DNA of 64,000 bases from the NCBI RefSeq assembly GCF_000620065.1, contig NZ_JHVI01000015.1, positions 1 through 64,000 on the forward strand, in the 5' to 3' direction. Position 1 is the first letter of the stretch. Each line of letters begins with the position of its first letter. This stretch comes from Meiothermus cerbereus DSM 11376 (GTDB lineage: Bacteria > Deinococcota > Deinococci > Deinococcales > Thermaceae). Both the position numbers and the translations under genes were made by a program. The notes beneath the pieces were generated by a model. That model worked only from the letters and a program-made list of their open reading frames with translations, was not told the DNA's origin and ran no database searches. Below, one piece after another: positions 40,516 through 49,923 of this stretch.

Positions 40516-40925
40516 GATACCTCCTAGTGCTATGTAACCCATCAGGCCAGCACTTGGTGTGCCCATATCCTATCGGAAACGGGTGAGGTGTTGGAGTGAC
40601 TTTATGCCCTATTTCATGCGAAAAATAGCACAAGAGGGGCTTGCCTTCGGTATGCCAGGGTGCAGCGATTCCTGCTATTCCAAAATGTCCTGGGTTCGTT
40701 CTGTTTGCCGGGCTCCACCTGAGCACCGCGAGAAGCTGCTCCTATTGCAGTCTTCACAGAACTTGCCTCCCATCCGCGGCTCAATATGTGAGGAGCGCTC
40801 TAAGGTGGGTAGGAATGGCCGGCCACAACCTGAACCTGGCCTGCAACTCGAGCGCCCCCATGCAAGAAAGTAAAACCGTACCCAGGCCCCCGGCTGCTTG
40901 CAATGCACGCTCGACGTTGTGGGTG
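40516..40925. other. Intergenic region upstream of korA
   Basis: Region of 410 bp with no convincing gene. A -10-like TAGGAT on the minus strand lies around 40570, before the korA leader. The rest (40620-40920) shows no repeat, terminator or ORF of quality. Confidence 0.4.
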
Positions 40926-41228
40926 CTAGGTGTACTTATCCCCCCGCACCACTTCCACGTTTTCCACAAAAGCAATAACGGCGTAATTGGCAAAGTAAAC
41001 CTCGGCCAAGTGGCTGAGGATTTTTTCGGCAACCGTGGGGCTCACGATGGTTTCCAGGCGGATATTGCTGCCCTCCCATTCGCTGGCCCGCACCCCTCGG
41101 CTGCCCTCGCCCCGTGCAGAGGTAATGGTGTAGCCTTTGGCCCCCAGCTTTTTGATATCCCGGATCAGCTTTTCTTCCAGGAACCCCTCTGCAATGATGG
41201 TGACCAGCTTGAGTGAGACCAGGGCCAT
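40926..41228 (-). CDS. sbtB: PII-like protein, SbtB type
   Basis: A 100-residue PII-superfamily trimer subunit. Its central LGAKGYTITSARGEGSRGVRASEWEGSN closely parallels cyanobacterial SbtB (GAKGYT...GxGSRxVRxS), the loop that binds adenyl nucleotides. It lacks the C-terminal Cys loop (CGPxGC) of some SbtB proteins. It starts on the last base of the transporter stop codon (TAATG), so it is co-translated with the SbtA-type permease. By analogy it should bind that permease and gate bicarbonate uptake according to cAMP/AMP/ADP/ATP state. It is the last gene of the pair. Confidence 0.88.
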   Translation of the reverse strand: MALVSLKLVTIIAEGFLEEKLIRDIKKLGAKGYTITSARGEGSRGVRASEWEGSNIRLETIVSPTVAEKILSHLAEVYFANYAVIAFVENVEVVRGDKYT

Positions 41229-42217
41229 TAGCTACCTCCGTGCAGCCAGCGTGAAAGGGCGTAGTAGATGGGGATCCCCAGGGTCAGGTTGAAGGGGAAG
41301 GTGATGCCCAGCGAGGCAGTGAGGTAGTAGCTGGGATTGGCCTGCGGCAAGGCGATGCGCACAGCGGCAGGGGCAGCAATGTATGAAGCGCTGGCAGCCA
41401 TGGTGCCCAACACCATCGCGCCCCCCACCGACATACCGGCCAGGCTACCCAGCCATACCCCCAGGCTACCCTGGACAATCGGCATGGCAATCCCAAAACC
41501 AATCAAAAAGCCCCCTACCGTTCGCAGGTCGCGCAGGCGTTTGGCCGCTACCATTCCGAGCTCGAGCAAGAACAACACCAGTACGCCCCGAAAAGGATCC
41601 ACGAATACCGGGGCCACCTGCTTGAGGCCATCGGGCCCGCTCAAAAAGCCTATCAGTGAGCCCCCTACCAGCAACAAGATGCTCTTACCAGCTAGAATTT
41701 CCTGCACGGCTTCGCTTAGCGAACCTCCACCCAGGCTTCGACGGGCAATCAGCAAAGCTATTATGATAGCCGGGACTTCCAGAATGGCTACCAGGGTTGG
41801 CAAGAAGCCTTCTACTGGCTGCTGCGCGGCTTGCATGTAGGTGATGGCGGCAATAAAAGTTACAGCAGATACCGAGCCATAATGGGCCGCGATAGCAGCT
41901 GCGTTTACCGCATCGAAACGCCCCAACCGCCGTAAGGCCGCATAGGAGAGCAACGGGGTAAGCACGCTTAGGAGCAGGGTGGCGAGTGCTGGCTTCCACA
42001 CTTCGGAGAATGGTGTGGTTGCCAGGGCGGTGCCCCCCTTTAGACCAATGGCCAGCAGCAAATAAATCGAGAGGGTGGTATATAGTGCTTCGGGGATTCT
42101 TAGGTCAGACTTGACCAGTGTGGCCACGATGCCCAGGGCAAAGGCCAGCACGGCAGGGGAGAGCAGGTTGATGCGAAGCAGCTCCAGCGTATCCACGCTA
42201 TACGATTCTAAGGCCAT
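41228..42217 (-). CDS. sbtA: SbtA-type sodium-dependent bicarbonate transporter
   Basis: A permease of about 329 residues with about ten transmembrane segments of the SbtA (DUF897) family. Signatures are LRINLLSPAVLAFALGIVAT at the N-terminus, LLAIGLKGGTALA, AIAAHYGSVSAVTFIAA and MVLGTMAASASYIAAPAAVR near the C-terminus (the duplicated half). It is inferred to take up HCO3- with Na+. The following gene encodes its PII-like partner. The ATG at 42217 is preferred over a TTG at 42262, but no strong Shine-Dalgarno is visible. In a heterotroph, bicarbonate would feed carboxylases. Confidence 0.88.
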   Translation of the reverse strand: MALESYSVDTLELLRINLLSPAVLAFALGIVATLVKSDLRIPEALYTTLSIYLLLAIGLKGGTALATTPFSEVWKPALATLLLSVLTPLLSYAALRRLGRFDAVNAAAIAAHYGSVSAVTFIAAITYMQAAQQPVEGFLPTLVAILEVPAIIIALLIARRSLGGGSLSEAVQEILAGKSILLLVGGSLIGFLSGPDGLKQVAPVFVDPFRGVLVLFLLELGMVAAKRLRDLRTVGGFLIGFGIAMPIVQGSLGVWLGSLAGMSVGGAMVLGTMAASASYIAAPAAVRIALPQANPSYYLTASLGITFPFNLTLGIPIYYALSRWLHGGS

Positions 42218-42395
42218 TGGTGGCAATTCAACGACTGCCACAAAAATCAGCCCGCCTTGCAACCTGATGCGGCAGGGTTGGCTCGAGCAAAAGCAGGTTT
42301 GGTCGGCCCTCCGCCATGCGGCGGCCAGCCGGTTTTAGCGCGCAATCTGCCCAGGACAACAAAAGCCGCTGTGCCAGGTATTTGTGGGCGCCGTG

Positions 42396-42803
42396 CTAGA
42401 TCAGTCCAAAGGCTTTTTGAACCTCATCCGGAACCGCTTTTGGGCGCCCGCGCAGGGGGTCAATCCAGACCCAGTCGGTCTCGCACTCCACCAGCAAGAC
42501 GCCAGCGCGAAAAATCCGGTTGTGGCGGGTGGCGCGAAAACTGCGGAAAGCCACGATTTCTGTGCTGACCTCGAGCGCATCCCCCAGTAGGGCCGAGCGG
42601 TGGTAGGTGATGGTATGCCGATGCACCACCGGAATCACCCCTAGCTGCCTGAGGCGCGCCAGGCTCATCCCTACGCTTTCGGCATGGGCGGTAACGCAGT
42701 CTTCGATGTAGCGCAAGTAGACCGCATTGTTGACGTGGCCCAGGCTATCTATGTCGTTCTGGTGCACCACAATAACATGACTAAAGCGCCTTCTGGACTC
42801 CAC
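42396..42803 (-). CDS. Acyl-CoA thioesterase (4HBT hotdog fold)
   Basis: A 135-residue hotdog-fold thioesterase. The active-site region NDIDSLGHVNNAVYLRYIEDC carries the catalytic Asp and the HVNN motif of the 4-hydroxybenzoyl-CoA thioesterase/YbgC branch, and the C-terminal half has RATRHNRIFRAGVLLVECETDWVWIDP. It hydrolyses an acyl-CoA to the free acid; substrate not determinable. The GTG start has TAGACT (42810-42815) six bases upstream. Confidence 0.9.
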   Translation of the reverse strand: MESRRRFSHVIVVHQNDIDSLGHVNNAVYLRYIEDCVTAHAESVGMSLARLRQLGVIPVVHRHTITYHRSALLGDALEVSTEIVAFRSFRATRHNRIFRAGVLLVECETDWVWIDPLRGRPKAVPDEVQKAFGLI

Positions 42804-42893
42804 CCGGATAGTCTACCCGCTGGGTGCCTGGAATGCCTGGATGCCGGGTTTGATCAGGTCTTGATCACTATAGAAACCCCTTGGCTTCCTGGT

Positions 42894-44339
42894 TTACTGC
42901 CCTTGCCCAAGGGAATACCCCGGCTTGCCGTCAAAGTTGTAAAGGTGTTCGGTTTTGATAAAATCCATGCCCGCGGCAGCAATTTTGCCCAGCAGCTCCA
43001 CAATATCGTGGTGGTTGGGGGTTCCGTTCTGGGCCATGAAGCGCCCGCGCCAGTGGTCGGTGCGGAAGGTCTCGGGGAAGCCGCCGGGCCATACCTTTAC
43101 GCCCCGGTTGGTGATCAGGGCGAGCTTGAGTTTTTCGGTGGAAAGGGGCTGAAGCAGCTTGGCTAGCTCTTCGGGCTTGGTGCCGCGCCAGTTGAAAAAC
43201 ACGTCAATGCCCACCAGCTCTTTATGGGCGGGTTTGGGATTGCGAACCATCAGCGGCACCATGGGCTCCTTGCTGGCCTCGCCAAATTTGGCCGGGCGTA
43301 GGCGCTCGGGCAGCTGCCCCAGGCGTTCGATCACAGCCTGGGCAAACTCGGCAGTGCCCACCTTTTTCTCGCTGACCCGCTCGTCGTAGATATCGGCGGT
43401 GTGGATACCGTCTTCCAGGGTTTTGAGCCAGGCGTTCTTGATGCGGGCGGCAGCCTCGGGCTGCCCAATGTGAACCAGCATCAGGATGGCCCCCTGCAAT
43501 AGCCCGGAGGGATTGGCGATCCCCTTACCCGCAATATCGGGTGCGCTGCCGTGCACGGCCTCGAACATGGCGCAGTCGTCGCCCACATTGGCCGAACCGG
43601 CCAGCCCCACCGAACCTGCAACCTCGGCGGCGATGTCCGACAGAATGTCGCCGTACAGGTTGGGGGCTAGAATCACGTCGAAGCGCTCGGGCATCTCGGC
43701 CAGACGGGCCGCACCGATGTCCACGATCATGTGCTCTTTGTGCAGCTCAGGGTATTCGGCTCCAATTTCGTCAAACATCTTGTGAAAGAGGCCGTCGGTA
43801 ATCTTCATGATGTTGTCTTTGGAGATGCAGGTCACCTTTTTGCGCCCGTTGCGCCGGGCAAACTCGTAGGCGTAGCGCACAATACGCTCGGTGCCGGGCT
43901 TGGAGATCAGCTTGAGGGCCATGGTAACTTCGTCGGTTTGCTGATACTCGATGCCCGCATAGAGGTCTTCCTCGTTTTCGCGCACGATTACCAGGTCAAT
44001 AGATTTGTGCTTGGTGGTGACGAAAGGCTCGTAGCTTTGCACGGGCCGTACATTGGCGTAAAGCCCCAGGGTTTTGCGTACCGTCACATTGAGGCTCTTG
44101 TAGCCCCCGCCCTGGGGGGTGGTGATGGGGGCTTTGAGAAACACCTTGGTACGCCGCAGGCTTTCCCAGGCGCTCTCCTCGATGCCGCTGGTGTGCCCAC
44201 GTAGATAGACGCTTTCACCGATCTCGATAACCTCGGGCTCGAGCTGTGCGCCGCCCGCCTCGAGGATTTGCAGCACCGCCCGCATGATCTCAGGGCCGAT
44301 ACCATCGCCAAAAGCAACCGTGATGGGTGTTTTGCTCAT
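42894..44339 (-). CDS. icd: Isocitrate dehydrogenase (NADP), Thermus type
   Basis: A 481-residue TCA-cycle enzyme converting isocitrate to 2-oxoglutarate. It has FGDGIGPEIM, the substrate loop TTPQGGGYKSLNVTVRKTLGLYANVRPVQ, VIVRENEEDLYAGIE, DIAAEVAGSVGLAGSANVGDD and HGSAPDIAGKGIANPSG. The C-terminal extension of about 140 residues (DGIHTADIYDERVSEKKVGTAE onward) is typical of the Thermus enzyme. The ATG at 44339 follows AAGGAGA; an upstream in-frame start at 44375 is less likely. The product is the likely substrate of the KorAB enzyme encoded nearby. Confidence 0.95.
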   Translation of the reverse strand: MSKTPITVAFGDGIGPEIMRAVLQILEAGGAQLEPEVIEIGESVYLRGHTSGIEESAWESLRRTKVFLKAPITTPQGGGYKSLNVTVRKTLGLYANVRPVQSYEPFVTTKHKSIDLVIVRENEEDLYAGIEYQQTDEVTMALKLISKPGTERIVRYAYEFARRNGRKKVTCISKDNIMKITDGLFHKMFDEIGAEYPELHKEHMIVDIGAARLAEMPERFDVILAPNLYGDILSDIAAEVAGSVGLAGSANVGDDCAMFEAVHGSAPDIAGKGIANPSGLLQGAILMLVHIGQPEAAARIKNAWLKTLEDGIHTADIYDERVSEKKVGTAEFAQAVIERLGQLPERLRPAKFGEASKEPMVPLMVRNPKPAHKELVGIDVFFNWRGTKPEELAKLLQPLSTEKLKLALITNRGVKVWPGGFPETFRTDHWRGRFMAQNGTPNHHDIVELLGKIAAAGMDFIKTEHLYNFDGKPGYSLGQGQ

Positions 44340-44548
44340 CTCTTCTCCTTGCGCTCCTTGGCGCTCAAGCGTCAATCTAGGTCAACCCAACTCAAGAGAA
44401 AGCACATTGCGACATGGTTCGTTTCTGCTAAAATGCCTTTTACCCTGGGGAATAACAGCTTAAAAAAGAGCAAAGGCCAGGAATCCGGGTGTTGGTTTTT
44501 GTTACCGGGTTTATGCCTGAGGGTAGGAGCGCAGTAAACTACTCCCCG

Positions 44549-45055
44549 ATGAACCTTCCTTCCTATCCCCTGGTTGGCATCATCATGGGCTCCAAGTCGG
44601 ACTGGGAGACCATGCAGCACGCCGCGCAAACGCTGGAGCAGCTCCAGGTGCCCCACGAAGTGCGGGTGGTTTCGGCCCACCGCACCCCCGACCTGCTCTT
44701 TGCGTATGCCGAAGAGGCTGAAGCACGGGGCCTCGAGGTCATCATTGCCGGGGCTGGGGGGGCGGCCCACCTGCCGGGTATGACCGCCGCCAAAACCAGC
44801 CTGCCGGTGCTGGGGGTTCCGGTCGAGTCCAAAAGCCTGCGGGGGCTGGACTCGCTTTTGTCCATTGTGCAGATGCCTGCCGGGGTACCGGTAGGCACCC
44901 TGGCGATTGGTCGGGCTGGGGCCATCAATGCCGCACTGCTGGCGGTGAGCATTCTGGGCAATAAATACCCCCAGTGCAAGACCGCCCTGAAGCGATACCG
45001 CAGCGCCCAGACCGAGGCTGTGTTGGCCGAGCCCGACCCTCGCCCCAGAGGGTAA
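44549..45055 (+). CDS. purE: N5-CAIR mutase PurE
   Basis: A 168-residue class I PurE of purine biosynthesis, converting N5-CAIR to CAIR. It has [35 protein letters not shown] and the [28 protein letters not shown] core, with the catalytic His in AHR. TAAACT (44535-44540) lies eight bases before the ATG. Its partner purK is not adjacent: a 3.4-kb c-di-GMP gene lies between them, and both pur genes have their own leaderless-type promoter. Confidence 0.96.
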   Translation: MNLPSYPLVGIIMGSKSDWETMQHAAQTLEQLQVPHEVRVVSAHRTPDLLFAYAEEAEARGLEVIIAGAGGAAHLPGMTAAKTSLPVLGVPVESKSLRGLDSLLSIVQMPAGVPVGTLAIGRAGAINAALLAVSILGNKYPQCKTALKRYRSAQTEAVLAEPDPRPRG

Positions 45056-45113
45056 AGTCCCCGAAAGGCAACAATGGGCACATTTTTTTGCTCCATGTCC
45101 TAAACTAAGTGTG

Positions 45114-48100
45114 GTGAGCATGAACAGGCGGGCCTTGCGGTGGGCATTGCCAGTAACGCTGCTGCTGGCTGGAATTGTGCTGGTGTGGGCCGCTTTACTC
45201 TCGTGGAGTCTGGCCCTGGTAGCCTTGCTGCTATGGGGCTTGCTGGGCTGGGTGTACTGGGGGCGGGTTTTAGGAGAAGACAAACGCCCGGATGAGCCGC
45301 AAACCTCCGCAGAGTTGGAGCAGGCCGAACAAGAGCGCTTGCGTAGTGAAAAAGTGTTGCGCCAGATTGCCGAGACCGTGCAGGACGTGGTACTGCTGAC
45401 CGATGCCGATGTGCGGATTCAATATGCAACGCCTTCGGTTTACCCGGTGGCCGGCTGGAGACCCGAAGAGGTGCTGGGGCAGTCGGTGTACAGTCTGCTG
45501 GACCCTGAGCAGCGGGGCATCTTTGAACGGATGATCCGCGAGGCAGGCCCCGAAAACCATCTGGCTCGAGCGGCCTTTGCTTACCAGCACCCCGACGGCC
45601 AGCAGCGGGTTCTGGAGGCTTCCATCAACTTCCTCTTCTCGCCGGAGGGCGCTTTCCAGGGGGCGGTGGTGGGGATCCGGGACGTGACCGAGCGCTATCA
45701 GGCCGAGCAGGCGGTGCGGGAAAGCGAGCAGCGCCTACGCGAGCTGACCAACTCCATGCGCGACGTGGTGATGATGCTGGATGCAAAAGGCTTCATCGAG
45801 TACGTTACACCCTCGATTCAAGCTGTGCTGGGCTACAATCCCCGCGAATTGTTGGGCCGAAGCGCCTTCGATTTTTTTGAACCAGAAGACCATGGCTGGG
45901 TGTTGGAAGCGGTACGCGCAGCCCGGGAAGGTCGGCGGCCTTTGCGACTGGAATACCAGCACCGTCACCGCGATGGCTCCAGGGTCTGGCTCGAGACCCA
46001 GCTCGACTATATTTACGACCTCGAAGGCAACCCCATCCGGATGCTGCTGGGGGCGCGGCAGATTCAAGACCGCCGCGAGGCCGAAGAACAGTTGCGTAAA
46101 AGCGAGCAGATGTTGCGTCAGGTGACCGATGCTATTCAGGACATCGTTCTGCTAACCGACGAAAACGCCATCGTGCGCTACATTACCCCATCGGTGCAAA
46201 AGGTGGTGGGCGTTGCTCCAGAAACCATGCTGGGTCGTTCGGCCTACGAGCTGCTGGATTCCGAGCAGTCCAGGCGTTTTCAGGAGCTTTCAGCTGCCGC
46301 AAGCCCGGAAAACCCCTCTGCACAGACGAGTTTTATCTACCTCAGACCCGATGGGCGCGAGCTGTATATGGAAGCCTCAATCAACTTCCTGTTCGATGCC
46401 CAGGGCCGTGACCGGGGCGCTGTAACGGGCATCCGCGACCTGACCGAGCGCTATCAGGCCGAGCAGGCGGTTCGCCAGAGCGAGCAGATGCTGCGGCAGA
46501 TTACCGACGCCATGCAGGACGTGGTGGCCCTGACCGACCCCCAGGGCTATTTGCGCTATGTGACGCCCTCGGTGCAGCGTTTGCTGGGCTATGCTCCAGA
46601 AGAGATGTTGGGCCGCTTGGCCTTCGATTACCTGGCCCCAGAAGACCGCGAAAAAGCCATGCGCCTAGCCGAACAAAGCCTGCAGGGAAGCGGCTCGTAC
46701 CAGCTCGAGGGGCGCTACCGTCACGCGGACGGGCATTACATCTGGATTGACACCCTGGTCAACTTTATCTTCGATGGACAGGGAAACCCTACTGGCAGTG
46801 TGGTGAGTGGGCGCGACATTTCCGAACGACGGAGGGCCGAGGAAGCCCTGCGGGAGCGCGAGTATCGCCTGCGTCAGATTACCAACTCCATCCGGGATGT
46901 GGTGCTGCTGCTCGACCCCTGGGCCAAGGTGCAGTACGTAACCCCCTCGGTGAAGCAGGTACTGGGCTATCGCCCGGAGGAGCTGGTGGGCAGGCGCGCT
47001 TCCATTTTGCTCGATAAGGCCCAGTGGCCTGCCGTTCGGCGGCAAGGCTTGCAGGCCATCCGGGCTAAGCAGGTCTATACCACCGAGTGTGAATGCAGGC
47101 ACAGGGATGGGCATGTGGTGTGGATTGAAGGCCTGGTCAATTTTGTCTGGGATGAAGCGGGTGCCCTGCAGGGCATTGTGGTGGGGATGCGCGACATCAG
47201 CGAACGCAAGCAGCAACAAGCCTACGTGGAGTATATGGCCTACCACGACGAGCTCACCAAGCTGCCCAACCGCCGGGCATTAAGACGAACCGCCGAGGAG
47301 CTGCTGTCGCGAGCCAGCCAGCGGGAAATACCGGTAAGCCTGTTGTACCTCGACCTGGACAACTTCAAGGCCGTCAACGACACCCTGGGGCACGATGTGG
47401 GCGACGAACTGCTGGTGGAGGTATCGCAGTTGTTGAGCAAACAGCTGCGCTCCGAGGACATGCTGGCCCGTTTGGGCGGTGATGAGTTTGCCTGCATTTT
47501 GTTCAACACTGATGCAGAGCAGGCCCGGCAGGTGGCGTTTCGCATGTCCAGGGCCATTCGTAGCACCCTGAGCTCGAGCAACCCTGCCCATAAGTTGCCC
47601 AGCCTTGGGGTTAGCGTAGGCATTGCCAGCTTTCCCAGGGATGGCCGAACCTTTGTCGAGCTGCTGAAGGTAGCCGATATTGCCATGTACCAGGCCAAGG
47701 ACTCGGGCAGCCGGGTGGTTATTTACGATGCCGCCAAAAGCCCATATACCGAAGAGCGGCTTCAGTTTGAAGCGGCCATGCGCAAAGCCATCCAGGAGCA
47801 ACAGTTTCAACTGCTGTACCAGCCCATCTGGCATCTAAGGGAGCATCGTATCGAGGAAGCCGAGGCGCTTTTGTGCTGGCCTTATCAGGGTAAAATCCTG
47901 CGGGCCTCGGAGTTTGTGCCCCTGGCAGAAGAGGTGCATCTGGTCGAACAGATGGACCTCCTGGCCCTGCAAAAAGGCTTATTGCAGCTCAAAAGCTGGT
48001 GTCGGGAGGGGTCTTTGTACCGCCTCTCCATCAACCTCTCGACCCAGTCGCTGGTGCAGCCCGAGGTGGTGCGGGAGCTTCTGGAGCAATTGAGCAAAGC

Positions 48101-48563
48101 AGAGGCCGACCCCCGATGGCTCACCCTCGAGGTAACCGAGAGTGGCCTCTTGCGCGAGCCAGAGCAAGCCCGCAAGGCTATAAGCAGCTTCAAAGATCTT
48201 GGAGTCCAGATCGCCATAGACGACTTTGGCAGTGGCTATGCCTCGCTGGGCTATTTGCGCCAACTGCCGCTGGATCGCCTCAAGATTGACCGGAGCTTCA
48301 TTAGCTACTTGGGTACGAGCGTGCGCGATGAGAAGCTCATTCGTGCGGCCATTGATTTGGCCCATAACCTCGAGGCCGAGGTGGTGGCCGAGGGGGTCGA
48401 GACCCAAGAGCAGCTCGAGTGGCTGCGCGAAAATGGCTGCGATCTGGTGCAGGGTTATCTGGTGGGCCAGCCGGTTCTCATTGCAGACTGGCCGCCACCC
48501 CTACCCATCGAGCGCCTTTTCCTTTCTGTGAGGAAATCAGAAAACCAGAACCAGCCCAGATGA
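45114..48563 (+). CDS. Membrane-anchored 5xPAS-GGDEF-EAL cyclic-di-GMP protein
   Basis: About 1149 residues. Two hydrophobic stretches near the N-terminus (about 10-50) anchor it. Five PAS domains start near residues 80, 206, 331, 458 and 584, each with a (Q/R)D(V/I)V(L/M/A)LxD...YxTPSV motif. The diguanylate cyclase domain (about 710-865) has an intact GGDEF (LARLGGDEFACILF) and an intact I-site RxxD (RSED) five residues before it. The EAL domain (about 885-1130) keeps EALLCW, LEVTESGLL, IDDFGSGYASL, LKIDRSF, AEGVET and QGYLVG, so phosphodiesterase residues are also present. It may make or degrade c-di-GMP. TAAACT (45101-45106) precedes GTG 45114; GTG 45111 and ATG 45120 are alternatives. 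Confidence 0.94.
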   Translation: MSMNRRALRWALPVTLLLAGIVLVWAALLSWSLALVALLLWGLLGWVYWGRVLGEDKRPDEPQTSAELEQAEQERLRSEKVLRQIAETVQDVVLLTDADVRIQYATPSVYPVAGWRPEEVLGQSVYSLLDPEQRGIFERMIREAGPENHLARAAFAYQHPDGQQRVLEASINFLFSPEGAFQGAVVGIRDVTERYQAEQAVRESEQRLRELTNSMRDVVMMLDAKGFIEYVTPSIQAVLGYNPRELLGRSAFDFFEPEDHGWVLEAVRAAREGRRPLRLEYQHRHRDGSRVWLETQLDYIYDLEGNPIRMLLGARQIQDRREAEEQLRKSEQMLRQVTDAIQDIVLLTDENAIVRYITPSVQKVVGVAPETMLGRSAYELLDSEQSRRFQELSAAASPENPSAQTSFIYLRPDGRELYMEASINFLFDAQGRDRGAVTGIRDLTERYQAEQAVRQSEQMLRQITDAMQDVVALTDPQGYLRYVTPSVQRLLGYAPEEMLGRLAFDYLAPEDREKAMRLAEQSLQGSGSYQLEGRYRHADGHYIWIDTLVNFIFDGQGNPTGSVVSGRDISERRRAEEALREREYRLRQITNSIRDVVLLLDPWAKVQYVTPSVKQVLGYRPEELVGRRASILLDKAQWPAVRRQGLQAIRAKQVYTTECECRHRDGHVVWIEGLVNFVWDEAGALQGIVVGMRDISERKQQQAYVEYMAYHDELTKLPNRRALRRTAEELLSRASQREIPVSLLYLDLDNFKAVNDTLGHDVGDELLVEVSQLLSKQLRSEDMLARLGGDEFACILFNTDAEQARQVAFRMSRAIRSTLSSSNPAHKLPSLGVSVGIASFPRDGRTFVELLKVADIAMYQAKDSGSRVVIYDAAKSPYTEERLQFEAAMRKAIQEQQFQLLYQPIWHLREHRIEEAEALLCWPYQGKILRASEFVPLAEEVHLVEQMDLLALQKGLLQLKSWCREGSLYRLSINLSTQSLVQPEVVRELLEQLSKAEADPRWLTLEVTESGLLREPEQARKAISSFKDLGVQIAIDDFGSGYASLGYLRQLPLDRLKIDRSFISYLGTSVRDEKLIRAAIDLAHNLEAEVVAEGVETQEQLEWLRENGCDLVQGYLVGQPVLIADWPPPLPIERLFLSVRKSENQNQPR

Positions 48564-48793
48564 GGTGAGGTGTCCTCAACTTGGTTCTTCGGGTGGGGGT
48601 CATTTGAGCGGGCGGGATCCCCTTTAGCGTCCACAGCCAGCCGGGTGTAGAGCGGGCACTGAGTGTCTCCATACAAGATGCTGTTCCGAAAGATCGCTTT
48701 AGGAATTGCGCCAGGGACGCATAGACTCATTCCGCGGGTTTTGCCAATCTACCCTGGCGCAACTTGGACGGTGTGGGGAGGGGCCTCGACGGG
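48564..48793. other. Spacer between the c-di-GMP gene and purK
   Basis: About 230 bp with no gene, repeat or terminator that I can support. Confidence 0.4.
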
Positions 48794-48822
48794 TTGGCCC
48801 GTTGCCCAGGCTCGAGTAGGCT
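48794..48822 (+). promoter_or_regulatory. purK promoter
   Basis: TTGGCC (48794-48799), 17 bp, TAGGCT (48817-48822), then six bases to GTG 48829. Confidence 0.6.
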
Positions 48823-48828
48823 ATGGGG

Positions 48829-49923
48829 GTGCAGATAGGCGTTTTGGGAGGTGGACAACTGGGGCGTATGCTGGCTTTGGCGGGGTATCCGCTGGGGCTG
48901 CGCTTCAGGTTTTTTGACCCGCTGGCCGAGGCCCCGGCAGGCCAGCTAGCCGAGCTGGTGGTGGGCGACTACGCCGACGAGGGCGCGCTGGCCCGTTTTG
49001 CCGATGGGCTCTCGCTTTTGACCTACGAGTTCGAGAACGTGCCGGTTTCGGCTGTAGCCTGGCTGGCCCAGCGCCTGCCCGTTTATCCCCCGCCTGTGGC
49101 CCTGGAGGTGGCCCAGGATCGGGTGGCCGAGAAGACCTTTTTTCAGGGGCTGGGCATCCCCACCCCCTTGTTTTACCCGGTGCTGACCTATAGCGACCTG
49201 CAAGACGGCCTCGAGCGCACCGGCTGGCCGGCCTTGCTCAAAACCCGGCGACTGGGCTACGACGGCAAGGGGCAGAAGCTTCTGCGTTCGCCTGCCGACC
49301 TCGAGGCAGCCTGGGCCCGGCTGGGGGGACAGCCCCTGATCCTGGAGGCCTTTGTGCCCTTCGAGCGCGAGCTGTCCATCCTGGCGGTGCGGAGCCTGGG
49401 CGGCCAGGTGGCCTTTTATCCGCTGGTGGAGAACCACCACGCCGGGGGCATTCTTCGTAAAAGCCGGGCCCCGGCTATGCCGGCCCGCCTGCAGCACGAG
49501 GCCGAGCGTATCGCCACGCGGGTTCTGGAGAAGCTCGACTACGTAGGGGTCTTGGCTATTGAGTTATTCGAAGTGGAGGGCACCCTCTGGGCCAACGAGA
49601 TGGCCCCGCGGGTGCACAACTCCGGCCACTGGACCATCGAAGGGGCCGAGACCAGCCAGTTCGAAAACCACCTGCGGGCCGTGCTGGGCCTGCCTCTAGG
49701 CTCCACTGCCCCCCGCGGCCAGGCGGCCATGCTCAACCTGATCGGCCTGAGGCCCGACTTTGCCCGGGTGCTGGAAATTCCTGGGGCCCACCTGCACTGG
49801 TACGGCAAGGAGGTGCGCCCCGGGCGCAAGGTGGGGCACGTGACCCTCCGGGCCGATACACCTCAGGAGCTGGAGGCCCGCCTGGTTCGGCTCGAGGCCC
49901 TCCTGGCCGAAGTCACAGGTTGA
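48829..49923 (+). CDS. purK: N5-CAIR synthetase PurK
   Basis: A 364-residue ATP-grasp enzyme that carboxylates AIR to N5-CAIR with bicarbonate and ATP. The N-terminus QIGVLGGGQLGRMLALAG is the canonical substrate-binding loop; KTRRLGYDGKGQKLL is the ATP-binding loop; ELSILAVRSLGGQVAFYPLVEN and NEMAPRVHNSGHWT are further signatures. The GTG at 48829 is preferred because a TTGGCC-17-TAGGCT promoter ends six bases upstream; ATG 48823 would add two residues. Its stop overlaps the convergent metH stop by 11 bp. Bicarbonate use links it in principle to the nearby transporter. Confidence 0.95.
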   Translation: MQIGVLGGGQLGRMLALAGYPLGLRFRFFDPLAEAPAGQLAELVVGDYADEGALARFADGLSLLTYEFENVPVSAVAWLAQRLPVYPPPVALEVAQDRVAEKTFFQGLGIPTPLFYPVLTYSDLQDGLERTGWPALLKTRRLGYDGKGQKLLRSPADLEAAWARLGGQPLILEAFVPFERELSILAVRSLGGQVAFYPLVENHHAGGILRKSRAPAMPARLQHEAERIATRVLEKLDYVGVLAIELFEVEGTLWANEMAPRVHNSGHWTIEGAETSQFENHLRAVLGLPLGSTAPRGQAAMLNLIGLRPDFARVLEIPGAHLHWYGKEVRPGRKVGHVTLRADTPQELEARLVRLEALLAEVTG

